In this document: positions 13,846 through 21,879 of the stretch, one piece after another
Layout of the letters: the number at the start of each line of letters is the position of its first letter
Position numbering within the stretch: position 1 is the stretch's first letter
Origin: CAJCIY01 sp036379355
Lineage (GTDB): Bacteria > Actinomycetota > Actinomycetes > Mycobacteriales > CAJCIY01
Length of the DNA: 26,270 nt
Assembly: GCA_036379355.1 (NCBI GenBank)
Contig: DASVGV010000094.1
Coordinates: forward strand, 1 to 26,270
Reading direction: 5' to 3'
Notes under the pieces: model-generated
The model's database searches: none
Seen by the model: only the letters and a program-made list of their open reading frames with translations
Told to the model about the DNA's origin: nothing
Program-made: the position numbers and the translations under genes

Positions 13846-14705
13846 TGAGCGATCCGCCGGTCGAGGCACCGGACGACGACCTGATTCCGTACGCCAGCGG
13901 GGACGTCGCACCCCGCCGGCACCGTCGCGGCAGCCGGGTCCTGGACGTGATCGCGCTGGTCCTGCGGACCACGGGCGAGCTGGCCATGACCCTCGGCGTC
14001 GTGATCCTGCTGTTCGTCGTCTACGAGCTCTACTTCACCGGGATCGCGACGCAACGGGCGCAGCACCATCTCGAGCAGCAGTTCGCGCAGGACATCCGCG
14101 CGCACCGGCCGCCGGTGTCCGCGCCGGGCTCGCCGGTTCCCGAGCTCGGGTCCGGGATCGCAGTCATGTACGCGCCGCGGCTCGGGTCCTCGTGGAAGTT
14201 CGTGGTCGTCGAGGGGACCGGCACCGACCAGCTCGCGAAGGGCCCAGGCCACTGGGACTACCCGCCCGATCTGGCGAGGGCTCTGGGCCTGGTGGGCCCG
14301 ACGGCGCCGCCGTCGGCGCAGAAGCCGCTGCCGGACGGGTCGGTCCCGAGCGCGTACCCGGGTGATGTCGGCAACTTCGTGGTGTCCGGGCACCGCACGA
14401 CCCACTCGCACCCGTTCTACGACGCGGACAAGTTCCAGCCCGGCGACGCCATCGTGGTGGAGACCACGACGACCTGGTACGTGTACAAGGTGACCGGGCA
14501 GCAGAGCGTGCTGCCGTCCGACGTGGCGGTGACCTACCCCGTCCCGGACCAGCCCGGCGCGGTCCCGACCCAGAAGCTGATCACCCTGACCACGTGCAAC
14601 CCGCGCTACTCGGCCTCGCACCGCCTCGTGATCAGCGGGGTGCTCGCGTACCAGCAGCCGCTGTCGGCCGGCAACCCCGCCGCGCTCACCACCGGGGAGG
14701 CCTGA
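13845..14705 (+). CDS. Class E sortase
   Basis: This is a membrane-bound cysteine transpeptidase that anchors surface proteins, in class E usually those with an LAxTG signal. The product is 286 residues from the ATG at 13845, 6 nt after GGAGG. The ATG at 13842 is also in frame and overlaps the previous stop. A cytoplasmic N-terminus of about 40 residues precedes one membrane segment (about 44-64). The catalytic triad is complete: His183 in VVSGHRTTHSHPF, Cys251 in LITLTTCNPRYS and Arg260 in SASHRLVISG. Class E is indicated by the N-terminal anchor, the actinobacterial context beside DUF881 and pabA, and the SGHRTTH form. Its stop overlaps the next start (TGATG). No LAxTG substrate is encoded in the window. 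Confidence 0.93.
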   Translation: MSDPPVEAPDDDLIPYASGDVAPRRHRRGSRVLDVIALVLRTTGELAMTLGVVILLFVVYELYFTGIATQRAQHHLEQQFAQDIRAHRPPVSAPGSPVPELGSGIAVMYAPRLGSSWKFVVVEGTGTDQLAKGPGHWDYPPDLARALGLVGPTAPPSAQKPLPDGSVPSAYPGDVGNFVVSGHRTTHSHPFYDADKFQPGDAIVVETTTTWYVYKVTGQQSVLPSDVAVTYPVPDQPGAVPTQKLITLTTCNPRYSASHRLVISGVLAYQQPLSAGNPAALTTGEA

Positions 14706-14941
14706 TGTACGGCTGGTTGTGGCGGCACCTGCCCGGGCCGTGGCCGGTGCGTCTCGTGGAGACGCTCGCACTGGTCGTCGGCGTCGTCGCGCTGCTGTTC
14801 TACGTCGTGTTCCCAGCGGCCGACCCGCACCTGCCGTTCAACGACGTGACGGTCAACACCCCGACCACCATCAGTCCGGCACCGACCACCGGGCCGACGA
14901 CGGCGACGAGCCCGGCCCCGGCCACCTCGGCGGCACCATGA
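14705..14941 (+). CDS. Small membrane protein with Thr/Pro-rich tail
   Basis: The product is 78 residues. The ATG at 14705 shares bases with the sortase stop and has GGGGAGG 5 nt upstream, so it is certainly meant to be translated with it. A positively charged start (YGWLWRHLPGPWPVRLVE) leads into one membrane segment (about 20-38, LALVVGVVALLFYVVFP). The last 30 residues are almost only Thr, Pro, Ser and Ala (TPTTISPAPTTGPTTATSP), like a wall-spanning linker. The stop overlaps the pabA start by 4 bp. Similar small genes sit between sortase and pabA in other actinomycetes, as far as I recall. Function unknown; association with sortase or envelope is inferred from the coupling. Confidence 0.8.
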   Translation: MYGWLWRHLPGPWPVRLVETLALVVGVVALLFYVVFPAADPHLPFNDVTVNTPTTISPAPTTGPTTATSPAPATSAAP

Positions 14942-15588
14942 CGCACGTCCTCGTCCTGGACAACTACGACTCGTTCGTCTGGAACCTCGTCCAGTACCTC
15001 CAGCAGCTCGGCGCCGACACCGTCGTGCACCGCAACGACGCCATCACGAGCGAGGAGGCGGTCGCGCTCGGCGTCGACGGCGTCCTCATCTCGCCCGGAC
15101 CGGGAACCCCGGAGGCCGCCGGGATCAGCGTGCCGCTGGTGCGGGCCTGTGCTGACGCCCGCATCCCTGTTCTCGGCGTGTGCCTGGGTCATCAGGCCAT
15201 CGGGGTCGCCTTCGGCGCGACGGTCGGACGTGCGGCCGAGCTGCTGCACGGCAAGACGTCCGAGGTGATCCACCGCGGCGACGGAGTGCTCGCGGGCCTT
15301 CCGCAGCCGTTCACCGCCACCCGCTATCACTCGCTGGCGGTCGCGGACGCCACCGTCCCGCCGGAGCTGGAGGTGACGGGCCGGACGGCCTCGGGGATCG
15401 TCATGGCACTGCGGCACCGGACCCTGCCGGTAGAGGGCGTGCAGTTCCATCCCGAGTCGGTGCTGACCCAAGGCGGGCACCGGCTGCTGGCCACCTGGCT
15501 GGCCCAGTGCGGCGACGACGCGGCGCCCGGGCGCGTACCCGCGCTGGCTGCCGACGTGGAGACGCTCCGGACGGCCGCGTTCCGCTGA
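14938..15588 (+). CDS. pabA: Glutamine amidotransferase subunit, aminodeoxychorismate/anthranilate synthase component II
   Basis: This class I glutamine amidotransferase releases ammonia from glutamine for a PabB or TrpE partner, giving 4-amino-4-deoxychorismate (folate) or anthranilate (tryptophan). The product is 216 residues. The N-terminus MTHVLVLDNYDSFVWNLVQYL is typical. The nucleophile is Cys82 in GVCLGHQAIG, and the partners are His171 and Glu173 in GVQFHPESVLTQGG. The oxyanion strand ISPGPGTPEAAG is intact. The same gene is annotated as trpG or pabA in the pknB locus of other actinomycetes. No synthase large subunit is near, so the partner cannot be decided here. The ATG overlaps the preceding stop (ATGA). 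Confidence 0.93.
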   Translation: MTHVLVLDNYDSFVWNLVQYLQQLGADTVVHRNDAITSEEAVALGVDGVLISPGPGTPEAAGISVPLVRACADARIPVLGVCLGHQAIGVAFGATVGRAAELLHGKTSEVIHRGDGVLAGLPQPFTATRYHSLAVADATVPPELEVTGRTASGIVMALRHRTLPVEGVQFHPESVLTQGGHRLLATWLAQCGDDAAPGRVPALAADVETLRTAAFR

Positions 15589-15612
15589 CCGCAGCGGCGG
15601 TACGGTCCGGGG

Positions 15613-17205
15613 ATGACCGACACGACCAGCAGTGTCGCGCCCGCGTCCCCGGACGAGGAGGACGCGTTCCGGCTCACCGATCTGGTGCGCGGCGGCGATG
15701 CCACCCGTCGCGCACGGACGGCCCTGACCCTGGCGGCGCCCGGGGGGCGCAGCCTCACCTTCGACGAGCTCGACCGGCGCAGCAACCGGGTCGCCCGCGC
15801 GCTGGCGGCCGCTGGCGTGCAGCCGGGCGACCGCGTCCCGATGCTCGATCTCAACTCGATCGAGCTGTTCGAGGTCGTGTTCGGGGCGCTCAAGGCCGGC
15901 GGTGTCTTCACTCCCGTCAACTGGCGCCTCACGCCGGCCGAGGTGCGCGCGATCCTGGTCGACAGCGGCGCCGGCGTCGTGGTGGCCGGCCCGCAGTTCG
16001 CCGATCTCGCGACCGGTGCGACGGACGGCACCGGCATGCGCGTGATCGTCACCGGCGACGAGTACGAGTCCCTGCTGGCCGCGGCCGACGACAGCGACCC
16101 GGGCGAGACGTCGGCGGCCGACGACACGGTTCTGCAGCTGTACACCTCCGGCACCACCGGGTTGCCCAAGGGCGTGATGCTCACGAACCGGAACCTCTCC
16201 ACCCTGGCCCGGGTCGCCGCGATGCTCGCCTTCGGGCCGGACAGCGTGAACATGGTCGCGATGCCGAACTTCCACATCGGCGGCATCGGGCCGGGCCTCA
16301 TCGGCCTGCATGCGGGCTGCCACACGTTCGTGGTGCCGGCCTTCGAGCCGGGTGCGGTGCTGGACCTGATGGAGTCCGAGCGCGTGACGAACGCCTTCCT
16401 CGTGCCCGCCGCGTTCTCCATGATGGCGGCTCTGCCGGGCGCCGCCGACCGCGACTGGTCGGCGTTGCAGTCCCTGTCGTACGGCGCGTCCCCGATCACG
16501 GTGGAGGCGCTCCGGACCGTGCTCGCCACCTTCCACACCCCGATGATGCAGGTGTACGGGATGACCGAGACGACCGGCGCCATCGTGCAGCTCGACCCCG
16601 AGGACCACGACCCGGGCGGCCCGCGCGAGCACCTGCTGCGCTCGGCCGGCAAGCCCTACCCCTGGGTCGAGCTGAAGGTCGTGGACGTGGCGACGGGTGC
16701 CGAACTGCCGCCCGGTGAAGTCGGCGAGCTGCTCGTCCGGAGCAAGGCCGTGACCGCCGGCTACTGGAACCGCCCGCAGGAGACGGCCGACACGATCGCC
16801 GCCGACGGCTGGCTGCGGACCGGCGACGGCGGCTACCTCGACCCCGAGGGCTACCTGTTCCTCACCGACCGGATCAAGGACATGATCGTCAGCGGTGCCG
16901 AGAACATCTACCCGATCGAGGTCGAGAACGTGCTGGCCGACCACCCGGGCATCGCCGACGTCGCGGTGATCGGCGTGCCGCACGAGAAGTGGGGGGAGAC
17001 GGTCAAGGCGGTCGTCGTCCCGCGGCCGGGCGTGACCCTCGACCCGGACGAGGTCCTGTCCTGGGCCAAGGAACGGCTCGCCGGCTACAAGCGGCCGACG
17101 TCGATCGACGTCGTCGCCGAGCTACCGCGCAACCCCAGCGGCAAGATCCTCAAGAAGGACCTGCGCGCGCCGTACTGGGAGGGCGTCGGCCGCAGGATCG
17201 GCTGA
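15613..17205 (+). CDS. Acyl-CoA synthetase (AMP-binding, FadD type)
   Basis: This enzyme activates a carboxylic acid with ATP and couples it to CoA. The product is 530 residues, full length for the family. Key motifs: the P-loop YTSGTTGLPKGVMLTN (177-192), YGMTETTGAIVQ (from 315), the adenylate-binding TGDGGYLDPEGYLFLTDRIKDMI region, VSGAENIYPIEVEN, and the catalytic Lys511 in NPSGKILKKDLR. The motif spacing suits medium- or long-chain fatty acid or aromatic acid ligases; the substrate cannot be fixed by eye. The gene starts 24 nt after pabA and ends 7 bp from the pknB stop, so it is inserted between two genes that usually adjoin. It is convergent with the kinase operon, with no room for a separate terminator. 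Confidence 0.9.
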   Translation: MTDTTSSVAPASPDEEDAFRLTDLVRGGDATRRARTALTLAAPGGRSLTFDELDRRSNRVARALAAAGVQPGDRVPMLDLNSIELFEVVFGALKAGGVFTPVNWRLTPAEVRAILVDSGAGVVVAGPQFADLATGATDGTGMRVIVTGDEYESLLAAADDSDPGETSAADDTVLQLYTSGTTGLPKGVMLTNRNLSTLARVAAMLAFGPDSVNMVAMPNFHIGGIGPGLIGLHAGCHTFVVPAFEPGAVLDLMESERVTNAFLVPAAFSMMAALPGAADRDWSALQSLSYGASPITVEALRTVLATFHTPMMQVYGMTETTGAIVQLDPEDHDPGGPREHLLRSAGKPYPWVELKVVDVATGAELPPGEVGELLVRSKAVTAGYWNRPQETADTIAADGWLRTGDGGYLDPEGYLFLTDRIKDMIVSGAENIYPIEVENVLADHPGIADVAVIGVPHEKWGETVKAVVVPRPGVTLDPDEVLSWAKERLAGYKRPTSIDVVAELPRNPSGKILKKDLRAPYWEGVGRRIG

Positions 17206-17212
17206 CCTGCGA

Positions 17213-18973
17213 CTACGGGGTCGCCTTGCTGGACGCCCCGGCGCTGGGCGGTGGGCTGGAGGTCGTCGGAGCAGCGCTCGACGTCGTGGCCGGCGGGCTG
17301 GAGGTCGTCGGCGGCGGGCTCGACGTCGCGGGGCCGCTCGACACCTTCAGCGTGATGGTCGAGTTGGTGTTCTGCGTGGTGCCCCCGCTCGGGCTCTCGT
17401 CGATGACCGTGCCGGGCGGTGCCGCGTTCGGCACGTCGACCCGCTGCACCTGGAAGCCGGTCTGCTGGAGGGTCTGCGCGGCCTGCGCGTACGGCTGGTT
17501 GAGGACGTTCGGGACCTGCTGCTGCCCGGAGACGACCGTCAACGTGACCTGCGTGCCGGCATCGACGGTCACCCCCGGCTTGGGATTGACGTCCAGCACC
17601 GTGCCGGCCGTCCCCGGCACGTCCTTGGTGTTGGTGTTGACGATGAGCCCGAGCCCCTGAAGCGCGGCGGTCGCCGCGGACTGCTGCTGCCCGATGACGT
17701 CGGGGATCTGCACGTGCCGCACCCCGGTCGAGACCTTGAGGTCGACCTCGGTGCCCTTCTTCACCGTGAACCCGTTCACCGGCGACTGGGCGTAGACCTT
17801 GCCGGCCGGCTGACTGTTGCCGTCCTGGCCCTGCGGTGTCTGCGCCACCACTTTCGGCGCCAACCCGGCGGCGGTGAGGTTGTTGATGGCGGCCTGCTGC
17901 GTCTGCCCCACGACGTTGGGAACGGAGATGCTGGTGGTGGTGTCGTGGAAGAGCGACTTCACCAGCAGCGCGATGGCGACGAAGACGACCAGCACCGCGA
18001 TGGCGAGCGCGACGTAGGCGGTCCGCCGCCGCCGGCTGCGGTCATCCTCGCCGGGCCGCAGCAGCACCGTCGTGGGTGAGGCCTGCGGGATGACCGTGGT
18101 CGGCGCGCCGGACAGAACCGGTGTCGCCTCGACCTTCCGGCCGGCGGCGGCGCGGTCGACGTCGGTCTTGAACTCGCCCGCGGACTGGTAGCGGTTCGCC
18201 GGGTTCTTCGCCATCGCCTTGAGGACGACCGCGTCGAGCGACGGTGGCAGGTCGGGGTCGATCTGCGAGGGCGGCAGAGGGTCCTCGCGGACGTGCTGGT
18301 AGGCGACCGCGACCGCGGACTCGCCCTGGAACGGCGGGACACCGGTGAGCAGCTCGTACAGCAGGCAGCCGGTCGAGTAGATGTCGCTGCGGCCGTCGAC
18401 GTGCTCGCCGCGGGCCTGTTCGGGGGAGAGGTACTGCGCCGTGCCGAGGATCTGCGCGGTCTGGGTCATCGTGGCGCTGGCCGCCGACGCGGCACGCGCG
18501 ATGCCGAAGTCCATCACCTTCACGTCGCCGGACGGCGTGAGCATGACGTTCGCAGGCTTGATGTCGCGGTGGACGATGCCCTGGCGGTGGCTGTAGTCGA
18601 GCGCCGCGCAGATCTCGCCCACGATCTCGAGGGCGCGGCGCGGCAACAGCCGCCCGTCGTTGGCGATGACGTCCCGGAGCGTGCGCCCCGTCACCAGCTC
18701 CATGACGATGTACGGGACACCGTCCTGTTCGCCTGTGTCGTAGACGCCGACGATGTTGGCGTGGTTGAGGTTCGCGGCCGCCTGCGCCTCGCGCTGGAAC
18801 CGTTGCAGGAACGCCGGGTCGCGGGCGAGGTCGGCGCGCAGCACCTTGACCGCGACGTCGCGGCCGAGCCGGGTGTCGCGGGCTCGGAACACCTCCGCCA
18901 TGCCGCCGAAGCCCAGCTCCTCGCCGAGCTCGTAGCGGCCGCCGTACAGCCGGTCGTCAGGCACGGCGCTCAC
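17213..18973 (-). CDS. pknB: Serine/threonine protein kinase PknB with PASTA domains
   Basis: PknB is a membrane receptor kinase that senses peptidoglycan fragments or lipid II through PASTA domains and controls wall synthesis and division. The product is 586 residues from the GTG at 18973, with GGAG just upstream. The Hanks kinase domain (about 13-275) has G-loop GFGGMAEVF, Lys43 (VAVKV), HRDIKPAN (Asp137), DFG (Asp155) and activation-loop Thr170 and Thr172 in ATMTQTAQILGTAQYLSPEQ. One membrane segment lies at about 320-341, then three PASTA repeats (about 349-417, 418-483, 484-548). The usual number in mycobacteria is four. A Ser/Thr/Pro tail (549-586) is encoded by an imperfect 42-bp tandem repeat. 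It is the last gene of the fhaA-pknB operon, 42 bp after pknA. Confidence 0.96.
   Translation of the reverse strand: MSAVPDDRLYGGRYELGEELGFGGMAEVFRARDTRLGRDVAVKVLRADLARDPAFLQRFQREAQAAANLNHANIVGVYDTGEQDGVPYIVMELVTGRTLRDVIANDGRLLPRRALEIVGEICAALDYSHRQGIVHRDIKPANVMLTPSGDVKVMDFGIARAASAASATMTQTAQILGTAQYLSPEQARGEHVDGRSDIYSTGCLLYELLTGVPPFQGESAVAVAYQHVREDPLPPSQIDPDLPPSLDAVVLKAMAKNPANRYQSAGEFKTDVDRAAAGRKVEATPVLSGAPTTVIPQASPTTVLLRPGEDDRSRRRRTAYVALAIAVLVVFVAIALLVKSLFHDTTTSISVPNVVGQTQQAAINNLTAAGLAPKVVAQTPQGQDGNSQPAGKVYAQSPVNGFTVKKGTEVDLKVSTGVRHVQIPDVIGQQQSAATAALQGLGLIVNTNTKDVPGTAGTVLDVNPKPGVTVDAGTQVTLTVVSGQQQVPNVLNQPYAQAAQTLQQTGFQVQRVDVPNAAPPGTVIDESPSGGTTQNTNSTITLKVSSGPATSSPPPTTSSPPATTSSAAPTTSSPPPSAGASSKATP
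17253..17336 (-). repeat. Imperfect 42-bp tandem repeat in the pknB 3' end
   Basis: GGGCTGGAGGTCGTCGG occurs at 17253-17269 and again at 17295-17311, exactly 42 bp apart, within two near copies. They encode 14-residue units of the TTSSPP/ATTSSAAP type in the extracellular tail of PknB. The repeat may vary in length between strains. Confidence 0.7.
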
Positions 18974-19015
18974 CGCTCTCCGGCACGGCCGTCCCTTCCG
19001 TCTGCGCAGGGGTGA

Positions 19016-20425
19016 TCACGAGGTACCCACTTCCTGGACGACCACGCGGGTGCCCCGGGGCACCACCGCGGGAAGGGGCGCGCCTCCCACGGACACGATC
19101 GTCACGACCGTACCGGGCGTGCCGGCCTGGGCCACGGACGACAGGCTCGGGTCGAGGCCGAGCGCCCGGAGTGCGGTCACGACCTGGTCGGCCGGCTGAC
19201 CGGCGTACACGGTGGGGTCGACGGCCAGGCCCCCGGCCGAGGCCGTGACGCCCGGTGACGGCGGCGGCGCGGGGGCGGCGGACGGGGTCGCATGGTGCCG
19301 CCCGCCGTCGACGACGGCCAGGATGATCGCGGCGACGACAAGGGCGCCGAGCACGAGCAGCGGCAGGCGCACGGTCGGGCGATGCCGCCGGCCCGCGGCA
19401 CGCTCACGTGGCCGGTCCGGTGCGCGGCGGTCCGCGGCTGGCCGGGCGGGACGGCTTCGCTCCGGCCGTACCGGCGCACGAGGGGGGGCGGGCTCGCGGG
19501 CGGGGGTAACGGGCGAGACCGGCTGCTGCGAAGGCGTTTCCGGTGCGAAGAGCGTCCGCGCGATCCCGGCCGCCGTCCGGCCGAACGTGCCGGCAGAGCG
19601 GTGCCGCCCGGCCGGGTTCTTGGCCAGGGCGCGGTGCACGAGCCGTGCGACGGCAGGGTGGACATGGTCCGGAAGCGACGGCACCGGGTCGCGCTGGTGC
19701 GCCAGCGCCACCTCGAGGGGCGAGTCGGCGACGAACGGACGCCGTCCGGCGAGGCACTCGTAGGCGACCACGCCGAGCGCGTACAGGTCCGACGACGGCG
19801 AGGCCGACCGGCCCTGCACCTGCTCGGGCGAGAGGTAGTGGGCGGTCCCGAGCACGGTCCCGGTACGCGTCAGAGACAGCGCCCCGGCCGCGCGCGCGAT
19901 CCCGAAGTCGGTGATCTTCACCTGCCCGTCGCGGGTCACCAGGATGTTCGCCGGCTTGACGTCCCGGTGCACGATGCCCGCGTCGTGCGCGGCCTGGAGG
20001 CCGGCGCCGGTTTGCGCGACCAGGTCGAGCACCCGTCGCTGGTCGAGCGGTCCCTCCCGCCGCAGGATGGCCGACAGAGGCTCACCGTCGACCAGCTCCA
20101 TGACGAGGTAGGCACCGGTCGGCTCGCCGTGCGGTCCGGTCTGCTCGCCGTAGTCGATGACGGCCGCGACGTTGGGGTGGTCGATCAGGCCGGCGGTCCG
20201 CGCCTCGGCGCGGAACCGCTCGACGAACGCCGGGTCGGTGGCGTACTCGGTGCGCAGCACCTTGACCGCGACCGGCTGCTCGGCCACCTCGTCGCGGCCG
20301 AGCCAGACCTGTCCCATGCCGCCGGTGGCCAGCACCCGCGAGAGGCGGTACCGGCCGGCGACCAGCCGGCCGGGCGCGTCCAGCCGCGGCTCCGGCGCGT
20401 CGGGAAGCGGGTGCGGCGTGGTCAC
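19016..20425 (-). CDS. pknA: Serine/threonine protein kinase PknA with one C-terminal PASTA-like domain
   Basis: PknA phosphorylates cell-shape and division proteins and works with PknB. The product is 469 residues from the GTG at 20425, which overlaps the pbpA stop (GTGA). Kinase motifs: G-loop ATGGMGQVW, Lys55 (VAVKV), HRDVKPAN (Asp155), DFG (Asp173), activation-loop threonines in SLTRTGTVLGTAHYLSPEQ. A long Arg/Pro-rich juxtamembrane region (about 295-350) leads to one membrane segment (353-373). Residues 405-466 resemble a single PASTA domain (VYAGQPADQVVTALRALGL, ending RGTRVVVQEVG), which the mycobacterial PknA lacks. It sits between pbpA and pknB as expected. The order of kinases and the G-loop context make the pknA name likely but not certain. 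Confidence 0.9.
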   Translation of the reverse strand: MTTPHPLPDAPEPRLDAPGRLVAGRYRLSRVLATGGMGQVWLGRDEVAEQPVAVKVLRTEYATDPAFVERFRAEARTAGLIDHPNVAAVIDYGEQTGPHGEPTGAYLVMELVDGEPLSAILRREGPLDQRRVLDLVAQTGAGLQAAHDAGIVHRDVKPANILVTRDGQVKITDFGIARAAGALSLTRTGTVLGTAHYLSPEQVQGRSASPSSDLYALGVVAYECLAGRRPFVADSPLEVALAHQRDPVPSLPDHVHPAVARLVHRALAKNPAGRHRSAGTFGRTAAGIARTLFAPETPSQQPVSPVTPAREPAPPRAPVRPERSRPARPAADRRAPDRPRERAAGRRHRPTVRLPLLVLGALVVAAIILAVVDGGRHHATPSAAPAPPPSPGVTASAGGLAVDPTVYAGQPADQVVTALRALGLDPSLSSVAQAGTPGTVVTIVSVGGAPLPAVVPRGTRVVVQEVGTS

Positions 20426-21879
20426 AGCTTCTCCTGCAGCAGCAGGGACATGATCTTCTGCGCGATCGGGGCGGCTACCGCGCCGCCGGTGGTGTTGACC
20501 TCGTCGCCGCCGTCCTCGACGAGGACCGCGATGGCGACCGTCGGCTTCTGCGCGGGGGCGAACGCCACGAACCACGAGTCCGGCTTCTGGTTCACGCCGT
20601 GGTCGGCGGTACCCGTCTTTCCGGCGACTGCGACGCCGGGGATCTGCGCGTGCGTACCGGTGCCGTGCTCGACGACGTTCTCCATCATCTGCGTCATCTC
20701 GGCGGCGACCGTCGCGTTGATCGGGTGCGCGTACACGCGCGGTTGGGTGCGCGAGAGGACCGAGAGCTTGGGCGACTGCTCCTCGGCTACGACGTACGGG
20801 GTCATCTCCACCCCGCCGTTGGCGATCGCCGCCGCCACCATCGCCATCTGCAGCGGGGTCGCGGCCACGTCGTACTGGCCGATCGCGGCCTGTGCGGTCT
20901 GCGGCTTGTTCACGTCGGGGAACACCGAGGGCACGTACGGAAGGCCCAGGTCGTCGACGCCGCGACCGAAACCGAACGCCTCGGCCTGCGCCTTGAGCGC
21001 GTCGCCGCCGAGGGCGAGACCGAGGTTCGCATAGGCCGTGTTGCAGGAGATGGTCAGCGCCTGCGTCATCGTGATCGGGTTGCCGCCGCAGGACTCGCCC
21101 TCGTAGTTCTGCAGGGTCACGCCGTTGGTGTCCGGCAGGGTGATCACGTTCGGGGAGGGCAGGAGCGACTGCGGGTTGTACGTGCCGGTCGACAGCGCAG
21201 CGGCCGTGTCGATGAGCTTGAACGTCGACCCCGGCGGATACAGCTGGGCGGTGGCCCGGTTCAGCAGCGGCTGGTCAGGCTGGTGCGCCAGCGCGTTGTA
21301 CGCCGCCTCGGCCTGCTTGCTGTTGTGGGAGGTGAGCGGGTTCGGGTCGAACGTCGGTGTGCTGACCATCGCGAGGATGGCGCCGGTGCGCGGGTCGAGC
21401 GCGACCACGGCGCCTCGCTTGGTCCCCATCAGCTGCTGGGCCAGCGCCTGGGCCTTGGCGTCGAGGGTCAGCGTGACGTTGCCGCCCTTGGGGGTCTGGC
21501 CGGCGAGCAGCTGCCCGAAACGGCTGATGCTGAAGGAGATCCGGCTGTCGCTGCCGGACAGAATGCCGTCTTCGGACTGCTCGATGCCGGTGGCCTTGAA
21601 CAGCGAGTAGAAGCCGGTGACGTGCGCGAACAGCCCCTTGCCGGGATAGACGCGGAGGTACTTGAGCGCGTCGTTGGTCGGGGTCGACAGGGCGACTGCG
21701 CGCCCGTCGACGATGATGTCGCCGCGCTGCCTTTCGTACCGGTCGATGAGGACGCGGCCGTTGTGCGGGTTGCTGGTCAGCGAGTGGGCCTCGACGACCT
21801 GGACGACCGTGGCGTTGACCAGCAGCACCCCGAACAGCAGGGCACAGAACAGGATCACCTTGCGGATGGGCCGGTTCAT
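20422..21879 (-). CDS. pbpA: Penicillin-binding protein A (class B transpeptidase)
   Basis: PbpA crosslinks peptidoglycan stem peptides outside the membrane, working with the RodA polymerase encoded just upstream. The product is 485 residues. The ATG at 21879 has GGAGG 7 nt upstream. An N-terminal membrane anchor (about 8-30, ILFCALLFGVLLVNATVVQVV) precedes the dimerisation-type domain, including GDIIVDG. The transpeptidase motifs are intact: SxxK at Ser218-Lys221 (PPGSTFK), SxN at 278-280 (SCN) and KTG at 421-423 (AGKTGTADHG). The start overlaps the rodA stop and the stop overlaps the pknA start, so the whole group is tightly coupled. It should be a beta-lactam target. Confidence 0.95.
   Translation of the reverse strand: MNRPIRKVILFCALLFGVLLVNATVVQVVEAHSLTSNPHNGRVLIDRYERQRGDIIVDGRAVALSTPTNDALKYLRVYPGKGLFAHVTGFYSLFKATGIEQSEDGILSGSDSRISFSISRFGQLLAGQTPKGGNVTLTLDAKAQALAQQLMGTKRGAVVALDPRTGAILAMVSTPTFDPNPLTSHNSKQAEAAYNALAHQPDQPLLNRATAQLYPPGSTFKLIDTAAALSTGTYNPQSLLPSPNVITLPDTNGVTLQNYEGESCGGNPITMTQALTISCNTAYANLGLALGGDALKAQAEAFGFGRGVDDLGLPYVPSVFPDVNKPQTAQAAIGQYDVAATPLQMAMVAAAIANGGVEMTPYVVAEEQSPKLSVLSRTQPRVYAHPINATVAAEMTQMMENVVEHGTGTHAQIPGVAVAGKTGTADHGVNQKPDSWFVAFAPAQKPTVAIAVLVEDGGDEVNTTGGAVAAPIAQKIMSLLLQEKL

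Noticed and set aside
14800..16983. Minus-strand open frame of 727 codons across pabA and the acyl-CoA synthetase
   Set aside because: It runs antisense to two genes with intact catalytic motifs, and its translation is a His/Arg/Gly/Val-rich mirror typical of shadow frames in GC-rich DNA.
19292..21034. Plus-strand open frame of 580 codons opposite pknA and pbpA
   Set aside because: It is a shadow of the two conserved genes; no motif is seen and its composition follows from their codon bias.
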